Shown: positions 35,518-43,756 of the stretch, one piece after another
Position numbering within the stretch: the first letter of the stretch is position 1
Layout of the letters: each line of letters starts with the position of its first letter
Assembly: GCF_000612725.1 (NCBI RefSeq)
Contig: NZ_HG964450.1
Location: forward strand, 914,712-978,711
Direction of reading: 5' to 3'
DNA length: 64,000 nt
Source of the DNA: Mycolicibacterium austroafricanum
GTDB taxonomy: Bacteria; Actinomycetota; Actinomycetes; Mycobacteriales; Mycobacteriaceae
Made by a program: the position numbers and the translations under genes
The notes under the pieces: generated by a model
Databases searched by the model: none
Told to the model about the DNA's origin: nothing
Seen by the model: the letters and a program-made list of their open reading frames with translations, nothing else

Positions 35518-36191
35518 CCACCCCCGTCGAACATCTCGACCGCGGCCCGCTCAGCCGCGACGAACTCGCCGCGGCCGTCGCCCGCGACATTCCGGCGGGC
35601 TCGGTGGTGAATCTGGGTATCGGCCAGCCCACGTCGGTAGCCGACCACCTGCCCGCGGACAGCGGGGTCGTTCTGCACACCGAGAACGGCATGCTGGGAA
35701 TGGGACCGGAGGCCCACGGCGACGACATCGATCCCGACCTCACCAACGCCGGCAAAATCCCCGTCACCGAACTGCCGGGAGCCGCCTACTTCCACCACGC
35801 CGACTCGTTCGCGATGATGCGCGGCGGTCACCTCGACGTCTGCGTAATGGGCGCCTTCCAGGTGTCCGAACGCGGCGACCTGGCGAACTGGAGCACCGGC
35901 GCACCCGACGCCATCCCCGCAGTCGGCGGCGCCATGGATCTCGCCATCGGAGCGAAGTCGGTGTACGTCATGATGTCGTTGTTCGCCAAGGACGGAACCC
36001 CGAAGCTGGTGACGGAGTGCACCTACCCGTTAACGGGAAAACGTTGCGTACGGCGGATTTACAGCGACGCGGCGATCATCGAGCTCGACGCCGAGCGCGG
36101 CGCAACCGTGCTGGAGACGTTCGGAATTGCCGCCGAGGAGTTGGAGCGCAAGCTCGACCTCCGGATCCTGCCGGCGCCGGTCACATCGTGA
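35514..36191 (+). CDS. pcaJ: 3-oxoadipate CoA-transferase subunit B
   Basis: 225 residues from GTG 35514. Beta-subunit motifs: VVNLGIGQPTSVADHL, and the catalytic glutamate in HTENGMLGMGP. GGHLDVCVMGAFQVSERGDLANW is also typical. Partner of PcaI. Its stop overlaps the start of a 26-codon frame leading to fdhF. Confidence 0.94.
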   Translation: MTTPVEHLDRGPLSRDELAAAVARDIPAGSVVNLGIGQPTSVADHLPADSGVVLHTENGMLGMGPEAHGDDIDPDLTNAGKIPVTELPGAAYFHHADSFAMMRGGHLDVCVMGAFQVSERGDLANWSTGAPDAIPAVGGAMDLAIGAKSVYVMMSLFAKDGTPKLVTECTYPLTGKRCVRRIYSDAAIIELDAERGATVLETFGIAAEELERKLDLRILPAPVTS

Positions 36192-36268
36192 CCGCGAAAC
36201 CGAACGAGCCGACCGCAAGCCCGCGGATCGAGGTGGTCTTCCTCGGCTACCGGATCGGGCTTCCGTGA
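36188..36268 (+). CDS. 26-codon mini-frame linking pcaJ and fdhF
   Basis: A GTG overlapping the pcaJ stop opens a frame VTAKPNEPTASPRIEVVF...GLP whose TGA overlaps the fdhF GTG. Both junctions are the same GTGA overlap used by all other genes of the operon. This suggests it is translated and couples fdhF to pcaJ, either as a real micro-protein or as a leader peptide. No family recognised; it could also be the decayed remnant of a larger gene. Confidence 0.4.
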   Translation: MTAKPNEPTASPRIEVVFLGYRIGLP

Positions 36269-38592
36269 CCCGTCGCAACCGCCTCGGCGACTTCGACGTA
36301 CCGGCCAGCGCCGATGAGGACGAACTCACCGTCAGCGGCGCCCAACACGAGGCGGCGGGCGTCAAAGCCGTACTCGTGTCGATGCAGCGAGGCCTCGAGC
36401 AGATGGGACCCGCACGCACCGCGGCGACACTCGCCAAACTCAACCAGCGTCACGGATTCGACTGTCCCGGATGCGCGTGGCCGGAGGAGCAGGGCGGCCG
36501 AAAGCTCGCCGAGTTCTGCGAGAACGGCGCCAAAGCCGTCGCCGAGGAGGCCACCAAACGACGCGTCACCCCCGACTTCTTCGCCCGCCACAGCGTCGAC
36601 GAGTTGGCCGCCCGCCCGGAATACTGGCTGTCGCAACAGGGCCGGCTCACTCACCCCGTCCTGCTCGAACCCGGTGCAACGCACTACCGCCCGGTCACGT
36701 GGAACGGTGCCTACAACGTGATCGCCGAACACCTGCGTGCACTATCCAGTCCCGACGAAGCGCTGTTCTACACCTCCGGGCGCACCAGCAACGAGGCCGC
36801 GTTCCTCTACCAACTCCTCGCGCGCAGCTTCGGCACCAACAACCTGCCCGACTGCTCAAACATGTGCCACGAGTCGTCCGGCACGGCGCTCACCGAATCC
36901 ATCGGCATCGGCAAGGGTTCCGTGACCGTCGACGACATGATCCACGCCGACTGCATCGTGATCGCGGGACAGAATCCCGGCACCAACCACCCGCGCATGC
37001 TGTCGATCCTAGAGAAGGCGAAAGCCAACGGCGCCAGAATCATCGCCATCAATCCGCTACCTGAAGCCGGTCTCATGCGGTTCAAGGATCCGCAGAAGGT
37101 GCACGGTGTGGTCGGCCACGGTGTGCCGATCGCCGACGAGTTCGTTCAGATCCGCATCGGCGGGGACATGGCACTGTTCGCGGGCCTCGGTCGGCTGTTG
37201 CTGGAAGCTGAGGACGCCGAGCCCGGCTCAGTCGTCGACAGGATGTTCATCGAGCGGCACTGCGCACGCTTCGACGAGTACGAGACCCGAACGCGCTGCT
37301 TCAATCTCGACATCGTCACTGAGGCGGCGGGCGTCGACCGGCAACAGCTGCGTCGCGTGGCCGACATGCTCATCGCATCCGAACGCACCGTCCTGTGCTG
37401 GGCGATGGGCCTCACCCAACAGCGGCACGCGGTTGCGACCATCGGTGAGGCCACCAACATCCTCTTGATGCGCGGCATGATCGGCAAGCCCGGAGCCGGT
37501 GTGTGCCCGGTGCGCGGCCACTCCAACGTCCAGGGCGACCGCACCATGGGTATTTGGGAGAAGATGCCCGAGAACTTCCTGGCAGCGCTGGACACGCGGT
37601 TCGGGATCCGCAGTCCCCGCCGGCACGGTTACGACACGGTGGACGGCATCAGGGCGATGCGCGATGGGCGGGCGTCGGTCTTCATCGGCATGGGTGGAAA
37701 CTTCGCCGCGGCCACCCCAGACACGAGCGTCACCGAGGATGCTCTGCGAGGGTGCGCACTGACGGTGCAGATATCGACGAAGCTCAATCGGAGCCACGTC
37801 GTCCACGGTGCGACGGCGCTCATACTTCCCACTCTGGGCCGGACCGACCGCGACTACCGCAACGGCGTGAAACGGGTTGTGTCGGTAGAGGACTCCATGT
37901 CGATGGTGCATCTGTCCCGCGGCGGGCTGACCCCGCCGAGCGAGTACCTGCGTAGCGAGGTGGCCATCGTCTGCGAGATGGCGCGTGCGGTCCTGGGTCC
38001 CGACCATCCGGTGCCGTGGGAGTCGTTCGCCGCCGACTACGACCTGATCCGCGACGCGATCGCCGACGTCGTGCCCGGATGCGCCCACTACAACAGCCGT
38101 GTACGGCGCCCCGACGGTTTCCAGCTGCCGCACCCGCCGCGCGACTCCCGAGAGTTCCCTACTACGACGGGCAGAGCGAACTTCTCCGTCGAACCACTCG
38201 AATGGGTGCCGATACCGCCTGGGCGGCTCGTGTTGCAGACCCTGCGCAGCCACGACCAGTACAACACCACCATCTACGGCCTCGACGACCGCTACCGCGG
38301 CGTCAAGGGAGGCAGACGCGTCGTCTTCGTTAACCCCGCCGACATCGCCGCACTCGGACTGACTTCCTCATCCAAAGTCGACATCGTTTCCGAGTACCAC
38401 ACAGCTTCAGGGGACATCGAAGAACGCGTCGCAAAGGACTTCGTCGTCGTCCCCTACTCGACGCCCGAGGGCAACGCCGCAGCCTACTACCCCGAAACGA
38501 ATCCTCTTGTGCCGCTCGACCACACCGCTCGACGGTCGAACACCCCGGTATCCAAAGCGATCATCGTTCGACTCGAACCGACACGTGGGTAG
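36265..38592 (+). CDS. fdhF: FdhF/YdeP-family molybdopterin oxidoreductase (formate dehydrogenase-like)
   Basis: 775 residues from GTG 36265, close to the length of M. tuberculosis FdhF (Rv2900c) and E. coli YdeP. Visible features: CPGCAWPEE (Cys67, Cys70), GTNNLPDCSNMCHESSG (Cys201 near the molybdenum site), GQNPGTNHPRM, and the C-terminal molybdopterin-binding part (RSHDQYNTTIYGLDDRYRG). Annotated family members are called formate dehydrogenases, but biochemical proof is thin. Being last in the pca operon, it would oxidise the formate left by formaldehyde detoxification. No separate FeS or FdhD gene is adjacent. Confidence 0.78.
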   Translation: MTRRNRLGDFDVPASADEDELTVSGAQHEAAGVKAVLVSMQRGLEQMGPARTAATLAKLNQRHGFDCPGCAWPEEQGGRKLAEFCENGAKAVAEEATKRRVTPDFFARHSVDELAARPEYWLSQQGRLTHPVLLEPGATHYRPVTWNGAYNVIAEHLRALSSPDEALFYTSGRTSNEAAFLYQLLARSFGTNNLPDCSNMCHESSGTALTESIGIGKGSVTVDDMIHADCIVIAGQNPGTNHPRMLSILEKAKANGARIIAINPLPEAGLMRFKDPQKVHGVVGHGVPIADEFVQIRIGGDMALFAGLGRLLLEAEDAEPGSVVDRMFIERHCARFDEYETRTRCFNLDIVTEAAGVDRQQLRRVADMLIASERTVLCWAMGLTQQRHAVATIGEATNILLMRGMIGKPGAGVCPVRGHSNVQGDRTMGIWEKMPENFLAALDTRFGIRSPRRHGYDTVDGIRAMRDGRASVFIGMGGNFAAATPDTSVTEDALRGCALTVQISTKLNRSHVVHGATALILPTLGRTDRDYRNGVKRVVSVEDSMSMVHLSRGGLTPPSEYLRSEVAIVCEMARAVLGPDHPVPWESFAADYDLIRDAIADVVPGCAHYNSRVRRPDGFQLPHPPRDSREFPTTTGRANFSVEPLEWVPIPPGRLVLQTLRSHDQYNTTIYGLDDRYRGVKGGRRVVFVNPADIAALGLTSSSKVDIVSEYHTASGDIEERVAKDFVVVPYSTPEGNAAAYYPETNPLVPLDHTARRSNTPVSKAIIVRLEPTRG

Positions 38593-39534
38593 CGTTACGG
38601 TCCGTCGAACTATCCGGGACACGATCGCCAACGCGTAGCAATGCGGCCGCACACACACCCCCACCCCACTCGGGTCAGGTAGAGCCGGCCGCAGCCATCA
38701 GCGCAATCGCACCCGTCCAGATGTCGCAGTCCGACACCGTGGGCCCGCACACCACATGGCGGTGAAACCGTGCGATCTGCGAGGCGTGCACACGCCGATC
38801 GCGATCAGCTTCCCCGCACTCCTCATGACCGGTGAACCCACCCGCCGGCACTGACGTTCAACGCGGCCCGCCTGATCGGCCGCACCCCGCCGCGCGTCCC
38901 GGCGGACCCCGCCCGTGGCGCCAGACCGCGATCTTGCATCCGGCGCGCGGCTGCGATGGACTACTAGTGGGCGCAGCAGCGCCCCCGGCGGACCTCGCGC
39001 CCCCGGCGTACCTCGACTCCGCGCTGCGACTTTCAGCGTCGCAGGATGCACTGCCCGCCTTTAATGGGACCGACAAGCTGGGGCCACCTAGCGGCGTTCC
39101 TTGCGATCAGTACCAGCGCTACTGACGCACGCAGCCTATGTGCGACACGCCGAGAGTTTGTAAATTCAGCAAACATTGTCCACAGGTAACTACACTCATG
39201 TAACTCAGTGCGCGCGTCTCTGACCTGCGCATTCTTGGCTTGCTCCACAGACCGCTGTGAGTAATTCCGACCTTATCCCCATCGATGCTGGACGGTTACC
39301 TCGTCGACATACCGAGTGTTGTCCGGTGCGGGAACTAAGATTCCAAGAAGGTCCAGACCGAAATTCGATCTGGACTGAGGTCCTCGGTCTGGAACCCTCT
39401 TGGCTGCTTTGGCGGGCAGGTCTTGACGGTAACACCGGCATTCGCCGGGGGCAGCGGCAACCCGCCGTCTGCCTGACCCTGGGCTTCGCCATGCACGCAT
39501 ACCACCGTGCCCCACCAGTGCATAAGGAGCACCA
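38593..39534. other. Gene-poor junction between the aromatic island and accessory region
   Basis: 942 bp with no complete gene. It holds a protein-like fragment on the minus strand (38675-38838), a GC-rich low-complexity stretch around 38860-39030, and an AT-rich patch with the inverted repeat TTTG-9-CAAA at 39155-39171. No tRNA, integrase or att site was recognised, although the change in character marks the left edge of accessory DNA. Confidence 0.5.
38675..38838 (-). pseudogene. Fragment of an actinobacterial HNH/replication-type protein
   Basis: Minus-strand translation contains HASQIARFHRHVVCGPTV followed by SDCDIWTGAI before a stop. The pattern 'RFxRHVVxGPxxxDCxxWTGAI' recalls short N-terminal motifs of phage- or plasmid-like mycobacterial proteins. 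The rest is missing. Weak identification from memory; treat as an unrecognised gene fragment if no homologue is found. Confidence 0.3.
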
Positions 39535-39783
39535 ATGGCGAAGAGTGACACCCCGAAGAATCGGCATGTCGTGCAGAACCCGAGCGGCGGATGGGACGTC
39601 AAGAAGCCGGGCGCGACGCGTTCGAGCGCCCACACTGACACCCAGCGGCAAGCGACGAAGCGCGCGACCGAAATCGTCCGCAACAACGGCGGCGGTGAGG
39701 TCCGCGTTCACGGGCGTGACGGCAAGATCCGCGACTCCACCACCGTCGCACCGGGCAACGACCCGTACCCGCCGAAGGGCTAA
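39535..39783 (+). CDS. DUF2188-family small protein
   Basis: 82 residues (MAKSDTPKNRHVVQNPSGGW). The DUF2188 pattern is seen: RHVVQNPSGGWDVKKPGATR, then QRQATKRATEIVRNNGGGEV and VHGRDGKIRDSTTV. Function of this family is unknown; members are common in mobile regions. A start ATG with AAGGAG ribosome site 5-6 bp upstream is clear. The next gene begins 4 bp after its stop, so they are likely co-transcribed. Confidence 0.8.
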   Translation: MAKSDTPKNRHVVQNPSGGWDVKKPGATRSSAHTDTQRQATKRATEIVRNNGGGEVRVHGRDGKIRDSTTVAPGNDPYPPKG

Positions 39784-39787
39784 GGGC

Positions 39788-40405
39788 GTGACCGACACTT
39801 CGATCGTCACCATCAGCCTCGGCGGCATCGCCGACTTCGTGACCGCGGGATCAAGCCAGAAGCTGGCGGTGGTGCGCGGCCTGGTGGACCTCTACGGGGC
39901 GCCGTACCATCCCAGCCGCGATTTCTACGGCGACATTCGTCAGGCGATCGACGACGGAATCCTCCTGGGCGATGACCGTGACCGCGTGAACGCCGCGGCT
40001 GCGGAGTGCAACATCAAGCGCCGGGACCACTACGAGGCCGTCGCGAGCGGATGGCGAGAATGGCGGCGACGCAAGAATCTTGAACGGTTTGCGGATACGG
40101 CGTATTGGCACGAACAGCAACTGGCAGTTCGGGTCTCGCCGCGCTTCGTGTGGCGACAGACGATGAACCGCGATTTGGTCTGGCCGTACTTCAAGGGCGA
40201 AGAACTCACCAGGGACGGAGCACAGGCGGCCATCCGCATCATGGAGATGGCATGCCCCTCAGAAGCTGGCCGACCGGCAATTCTTGACGTCCGCCGTGGT
40301 CGGCTTCACCGTGCTCGACGCCGCGACCGTGACTACGACGTGCTGCTTCGGGGTCAGGTCTCTGCCCTGCTACAGATGTACGAGGCACTTCGCCCGGCTG
40401 CCTGA
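39788..40405 (+). CDS. Hypothetical protein, co-transcribed with the DUF2188 gene
   Basis: 205 residues from GTG 39788 (MTDTSIVTISLGGIADFVTA). No recognised domain. Central part is charged and helical (YEAVASGWREWRRRKNLERFADTAYWHEQQ); the C-terminus is Arg-rich. The GTG only 4 bp after the preceding stop and continuous protein-like composition support a real gene. The longer frame starting at 39257 runs through the DUF2188 gene and is rejected. C-terminal 40 residues look less protein-like and may reflect a recent frameshift or junction. Confidence 0.55.
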   Translation: MTDTSIVTISLGGIADFVTAGSSQKLAVVRGLVDLYGAPYHPSRDFYGDIRQAIDDGILLGDDRDRVNAAAAECNIKRRDHYEAVASGWREWRRRKNLERFADTAYWHEQQLAVRVSPRFVWRQTMNRDLVWPYFKGEELTRDGAQAAIRIMEMACPSEAGRPAILDVRRGRLHRARRRDRDYDVLLRGQVSALLQMYEALRPAA

Positions 40406-40456
40406 ACCGCGCAGTGCGGCGTTCATCCGCCACCAAATTACTCACGACCCGGTGGC

Positions 40457-40703
40457 GAGTCACGGCCGGAACTGTCGTCGCCGTTAATGGCGGATTTCGA
40501 TGTCTCGGTGCTTCGAGATCGCGCTCAGCCGATCCTCTTGCAAGCTGTGGTAAGTGGTCGACTGCGACGCCACATTCCGGACTTCGCTGTGGCGCATGGG
40601 GACTGGCTTGGTCAGCGTTGGTGTAGTCCGCAAGGAACGTCTTGGCGGAAATCCGAAGATCCAGGCGTTGTGCTCGTGGACTCGCGAGGTTATCGGATCT
40701 GAT
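40457..40703 (+). pseudogene. Frameshifted remnant of a TnsA-like endonuclease gene
   Basis: Translation in one frame gives ESR-ELSSPLMADFDVSVLR and LLQAVVSGRLRRHIPDF, matching the intact TnsA-like protein of 54354-55193 (ESRLELSALLMADFD; LLQAVVNGHRRRHIPDY). Between 40586 and 40605 the homology switches frame and continues as GLVSVGVVRKERL and ALCSWTREVIGS (intact copy: GLVVVDVVRARRL, ELCSWTREVVNS). So this is a decayed copy of a related but distinct tnsA, on the opposite strand. Everything else of that element is missing. Confidence 0.85.
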
Positions 40704-40796
40704 TGCTCCGCCACCAGGGCGTCCAAGAAGCGTGCGCCTCCAGCTGGGACAAAGCAATAGCGAACCAGGACCGCGTACCCGCAACCGGCAGCCAGA

Positions 40797-40934
40797 TCCC
40801 CGCTGGCGCATCTCCCTGTTGATTCTCGCGTTCAGCGCCTGTCGGGTGATCCCGAGCAACGCGGCAGCGTCAGCGACCGGGTCTCCTGTGCAGTAGACAG
40901 CGACGACACGCCTGGTGGACTGCAACGTCTTCAC
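40797..40934 (-). pseudogene. Possible helix-turn-helix fragment
   Basis: Minus-strand frame starting at ATG 40934 reads MKTLQSTRRVVAVYCTG then DPVADAAALLGITRQALNAR, a Fis/resolvase-like helix-turn-helix. Beyond about 40800 the frame becomes a shadow of other sequence. May be the N-terminal piece of a lost DNA-binding gene. Low certainty. Confidence 0.3.
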
Positions 40935-41165
40935 ACCGTGAAGCGATCCGTAGCATAGAAATACTCAGCCGGGAAGGGGTGCGGTCCACTTGACTCTGAA
41001 GGCAACGTCGCGAACGGGGCGGATCGCACCGCGCAAACGGCAGGCGTCAGCGTACATCTGGCGCAGGAGGCCCCGTCCAATGCAAACGTCTTACACCGAT
41101 ACCAGTGAGGCCCGCATGAGCCGTACCGTACATTGGGCAGATTGTCACCCATCAAAGGAGCAAGG

Positions 41166-41339
41166 ATGAAGTACACCGCCGCGGTGAGCGATGATCTCAC
41201 TCGACCGGAAGGTGAACCATCCCTTGCCCAGAAACGCGGAACAGATGTCATTCGAGTGCGTGTCGGCGCCTCGCCGGTCAACCGAGATGAGGCGCGGCGC
41301 GCTGCGAAGATAATCCAGCGAATTCGGAAAGCAAAGTAG
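41166..41339 (+). CDS. Small hypothetical protein
   Basis: 57 residues from ATG 41166 (MKYTAAVSDDLTRPEGEP), preceded by a good AAAGGAG ribosome site. Highly charged, ending in basic RRAAKIIQRIRKAK. No family recognised. The next gene starts 8 bp downstream, suggesting a two-gene unit with the membrane protein. Confidence 0.55.
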   Translation: MKYTAAVSDDLTRPEGEPSLAQKRGTDVIRVRVGASPVNRDEARRAAKIIQRIRKAK

Positions 41340-41346
41340 CCACTAA

Positions 41347-42774
41347 GTGCCACTGCGAGCCAACGCACTCGATAAGGGTGCCTATTTCCATGATCTGTTA
41401 ACGGACCAGACGTGGATTATTCGTCAAGTCACATCGTTTGAGTACTTAGACCTACCTTCCGTGTCGCTTCGGACATCGATAACAGTCGACGGCGCGGAGG
41501 TGCTCCGCCGGGCAGGCAAAGCGGGCCTGACCGCTGATGCCGTCGATTTTCCTCTCGGAATTTTTCCAAAGTCGCTGTTCGGTTCGTTTGATTTGACCGA
41601 CTCAGAAGGCTGCGCAGTTCCACTCCTGAGAAGTGAATACGATTCCTCCATCGCTGTTGCAATTTTGAGGGACGAGATGGTATCTCAGGGTGCAGATCCT
41701 TCGCGCATTAGCCCACAGGTTCTCGATAAGCTGTATGCGATCACATCAAAGCACGACGGCGACAATTTCGTTCGTGATATTAAATGGATTCTCGCTCAAG
41801 AAGGCGCGGTCGACTTTGGAAAGCTTGAGGAAATCTTCACGCCAGATCTTTTTGACACAATCGGATATCTTAATGACGAAGGATATTACCTCGTAAAATT
41901 ACTTGAACAGTTCGCCGCAGACTACATTCCGATAGTTCAGATGCGTCGCGAAGCCATGCAAGGCGTGTTTGTGCTAAAGTACCGAGAGGTGACTCATTCC
42001 CCGGAATTTAGTCTTCTATCCGGCGGTAGCGCAGCGCGGTTCATATGGACGCCGGCACCCGTCGAACTGCAGATAGATGGTGTGAACTTGGGCTTGGCAG
42101 GTAGCCAACATTTCCGCGCGAGCGCACCCGATAACACTGTTATCACCGACGCAGTAATAGTTAACCCTCAGGACGGAGACGAGTCAGGTCAGGATCACCT
42201 GGTCCACATTTCGCCCCGGTGGGCCTCTCTATATACAAACTTTCGCGACGATCAGGGTGCTCATACCGTGAGGATTTCGATCATTCCCGAAGCCCGCCCT
42301 CTGATGTTTCCAGCGATTGCGGCGCTACTCACAAGTATCGCAGTTCTAGGCTTTGGCGCCGCACTTGAGATTTCAGACGCGCTCGGAACCCGACAACCGT
42401 CGCGGCTGGAGGCCATCGCACTGAATTCGTCCGGTTCAGTAATTGCGATGTTGTTGCTGCTGCCGTCGTTATACTTGCTAGCGCTTGTCCGGCGTGATCA
42501 GCACGGAATCGCATCCGCACTACTGAGATATCCGAGGTACGCGGTCGCAGCAAGCGCTATTGTTTCGCTTGGCGCCGCGGTTCCAGCGGCCTTTTCAACC
42601 AGGCCTTTTGTAACCGTCACACTATGGTCAATCGCCTTTGCCATCTGTTTGGTGGTCGTGGTTATCGTGTTGCGCAATTGGTGGTGCGTCGAGAAACTGC
42701 AGAAAAACGCCAAACAGCGCTTATGGAATAAGGACATCGCCCGAGGCGGACCCGGGGGCGGCCTAGCCTCGTGA
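41347..42774 (+). CDS. Hypothetical membrane protein with large N-terminal soluble domain
   Basis: 475 residues from GTG 41347. About the first 315 residues are soluble and without a recognised domain; four membrane helices follow (near residues 318-342, 358-385, 397-415 and 420-445), then a basic tail. Base composition is visibly more AT-rich than the chromosome on either side, a sign of transfer. The preceding 57-residue gene ends 7 bp upstream. No function can be given; sensor- or defence-like membrane proteins have similar topology, but no motif supports that. Confidence 0.65.
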   Translation: MPLRANALDKGAYFHDLLTDQTWIIRQVTSFEYLDLPSVSLRTSITVDGAEVLRRAGKAGLTADAVDFPLGIFPKSLFGSFDLTDSEGCAVPLLRSEYDSSIAVAILRDEMVSQGADPSRISPQVLDKLYAITSKHDGDNFVRDIKWILAQEGAVDFGKLEEIFTPDLFDTIGYLNDEGYYLVKLLEQFAADYIPIVQMRREAMQGVFVLKYREVTHSPEFSLLSGGSAARFIWTPAPVELQIDGVNLGLAGSQHFRASAPDNTVITDAVIVNPQDGDESGQDHLVHISPRWASLYTNFRDDQGAHTVRISIIPEARPLMFPAIAALLTSIAVLGFGAALEISDALGTRQPSRLEAIALNSSGSVIAMLLLLPSLYLLALVRRDQHGIASALLRYPRYAVAASAIVSLGAAVPAAFSTRPFVTVTLWSIAFAICLVVVVIVLRNWWCVEKLQKNAKQRLWNKDIARGGPGGGLAS

Positions 42775-42817
42775 CGGTGGGCCCGGCAGAATCGAAGTAT
42801 GAGAAACAGTTAGCAAC

Positions 42818-42991
42818 TTGCCGGATGTAACACTCGCACGGGCGTCTTTCTTCGAGGCTAGCTACGAATTTGTGTCGCTTGCGGCCTCTCTAGTCGCTCA
42901 CCGACCAGAAGAACTTATTACGCTGTCCGGCTGGCCCCTCGACCTGGTTCGCGTAGGTATGTGTTTATATTCCGACCCCTGCCGCAGGTAG
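42818..42991 (+). pseudogene. Possible truncated gene fragment
   Basis: A 57-codon frame reads like a protein (LARASFFEASYEFVSLAASL; HRPEELITLSGWPLDLVRVG) but has no good start or ribosome site and ends next to an IS3-type remnant. Probably the remains of a gene cut by the insertion. Confidence 0.3.
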
Positions 42992-43006
42992 CAAGCAGCA
43001 ACAAAC

Positions 43007-43066
43007 CGACTTGTAGTAGCCGTTGACGGTCTCGGCCAGCGCGTTGTCGATGATGCCGCCGTAGTC
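43007..43066 (-). pseudogene. IS3-family transposase remnant
   Basis: Minus-strand translation DYGGIIDNALAETVNGYYKS corresponds to the catalytic-Glu region of IS3-family OrfB (usual form YDNALAESINGLYK). Only about 20 codons are recognisable; flanking frames are degraded. Evidence of an earlier insertion in this accessory segment. Confidence 0.55.
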
Positions 43067-43756
43067 AACTACTTCGGTCGGGCCGTGGCGGCCATTCAGG
43101 TCGAGTTGCAGTTGCACGCCGCCAGGATCAGATACGTTTTAGGAGTAGTACCACCGGTCAAGCTGTTCGGCATATTTGGCAGCGAACGTGGCGACGTGTC
43201 CATCGCGGCCAGCGCCGGTTTCATCGCGGAGGGCGTCCAGCGGAACTGCTGGCGCCAGGTTTGAAAGCGGTGACCCGACCCAGACACTGACGAGAGTTAC
43301 ACCGCGTCGCGGCGGAACAGAGCGCATTTCGCCGCCGCGATCCGACCTGCGGCTTGTGTCCGCATGCACACCCGTCAAAGGTCCGAGAGGGCGCTCGGGG
43401 ACGTCTAGTGCACTTCGTGCGTGGCCGGTTCACACTCCGGGATCCCAGCTTCAGACAAGCCACTCTCGGACCGAGATTTAATGTACTACTCGGCCCCAAT
43501 CCGCGATTTCGTTCCGACCCGATGTATTGGTCGCGCCGTCCATGGAGCGAAACTTACGCTCGTCGTCTTGGTGCGCGAGCCGACTGTGAGGCGTCGGTAA
43601 CGCCAGATGAGCCGTCGCTGTCGTACAGGGGAGGGTCTGTGCCCCCGCGTGAAAGAGAGCCGAGCCACCGAGCGCGGCCGCGTGCGGATATGCGTCAACG
43701 CTGCCGGCGCAGTGTAATTCGGCGGGTGGCGACGAACTGCAGCTGTCCCAAGGCCC
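43067..43756. other. Interval without recognised genes
   Basis: 690 bp between the IS remnant and the exonuclease gene. Frames are open by chance but Arg/Ser-rich with no motifs. Nothing else supported. Confidence 0.45.

Noticed and set aside
39257..39787. Upstream extension of the hypothetical gene at 39788
   Set aside because: The extension runs through the DUF2188 gene in another frame; the GTG 4 bp after that gene's stop is the better start.
40239..40934. 231-codon minus-strand gene
   Set aside because: Only the first 45 residues look like a helix-turn-helix; the rest overlaps the tnsA remnant and the hypothetical gene and reads as shadow. Kept only as a low-confidence fragment.
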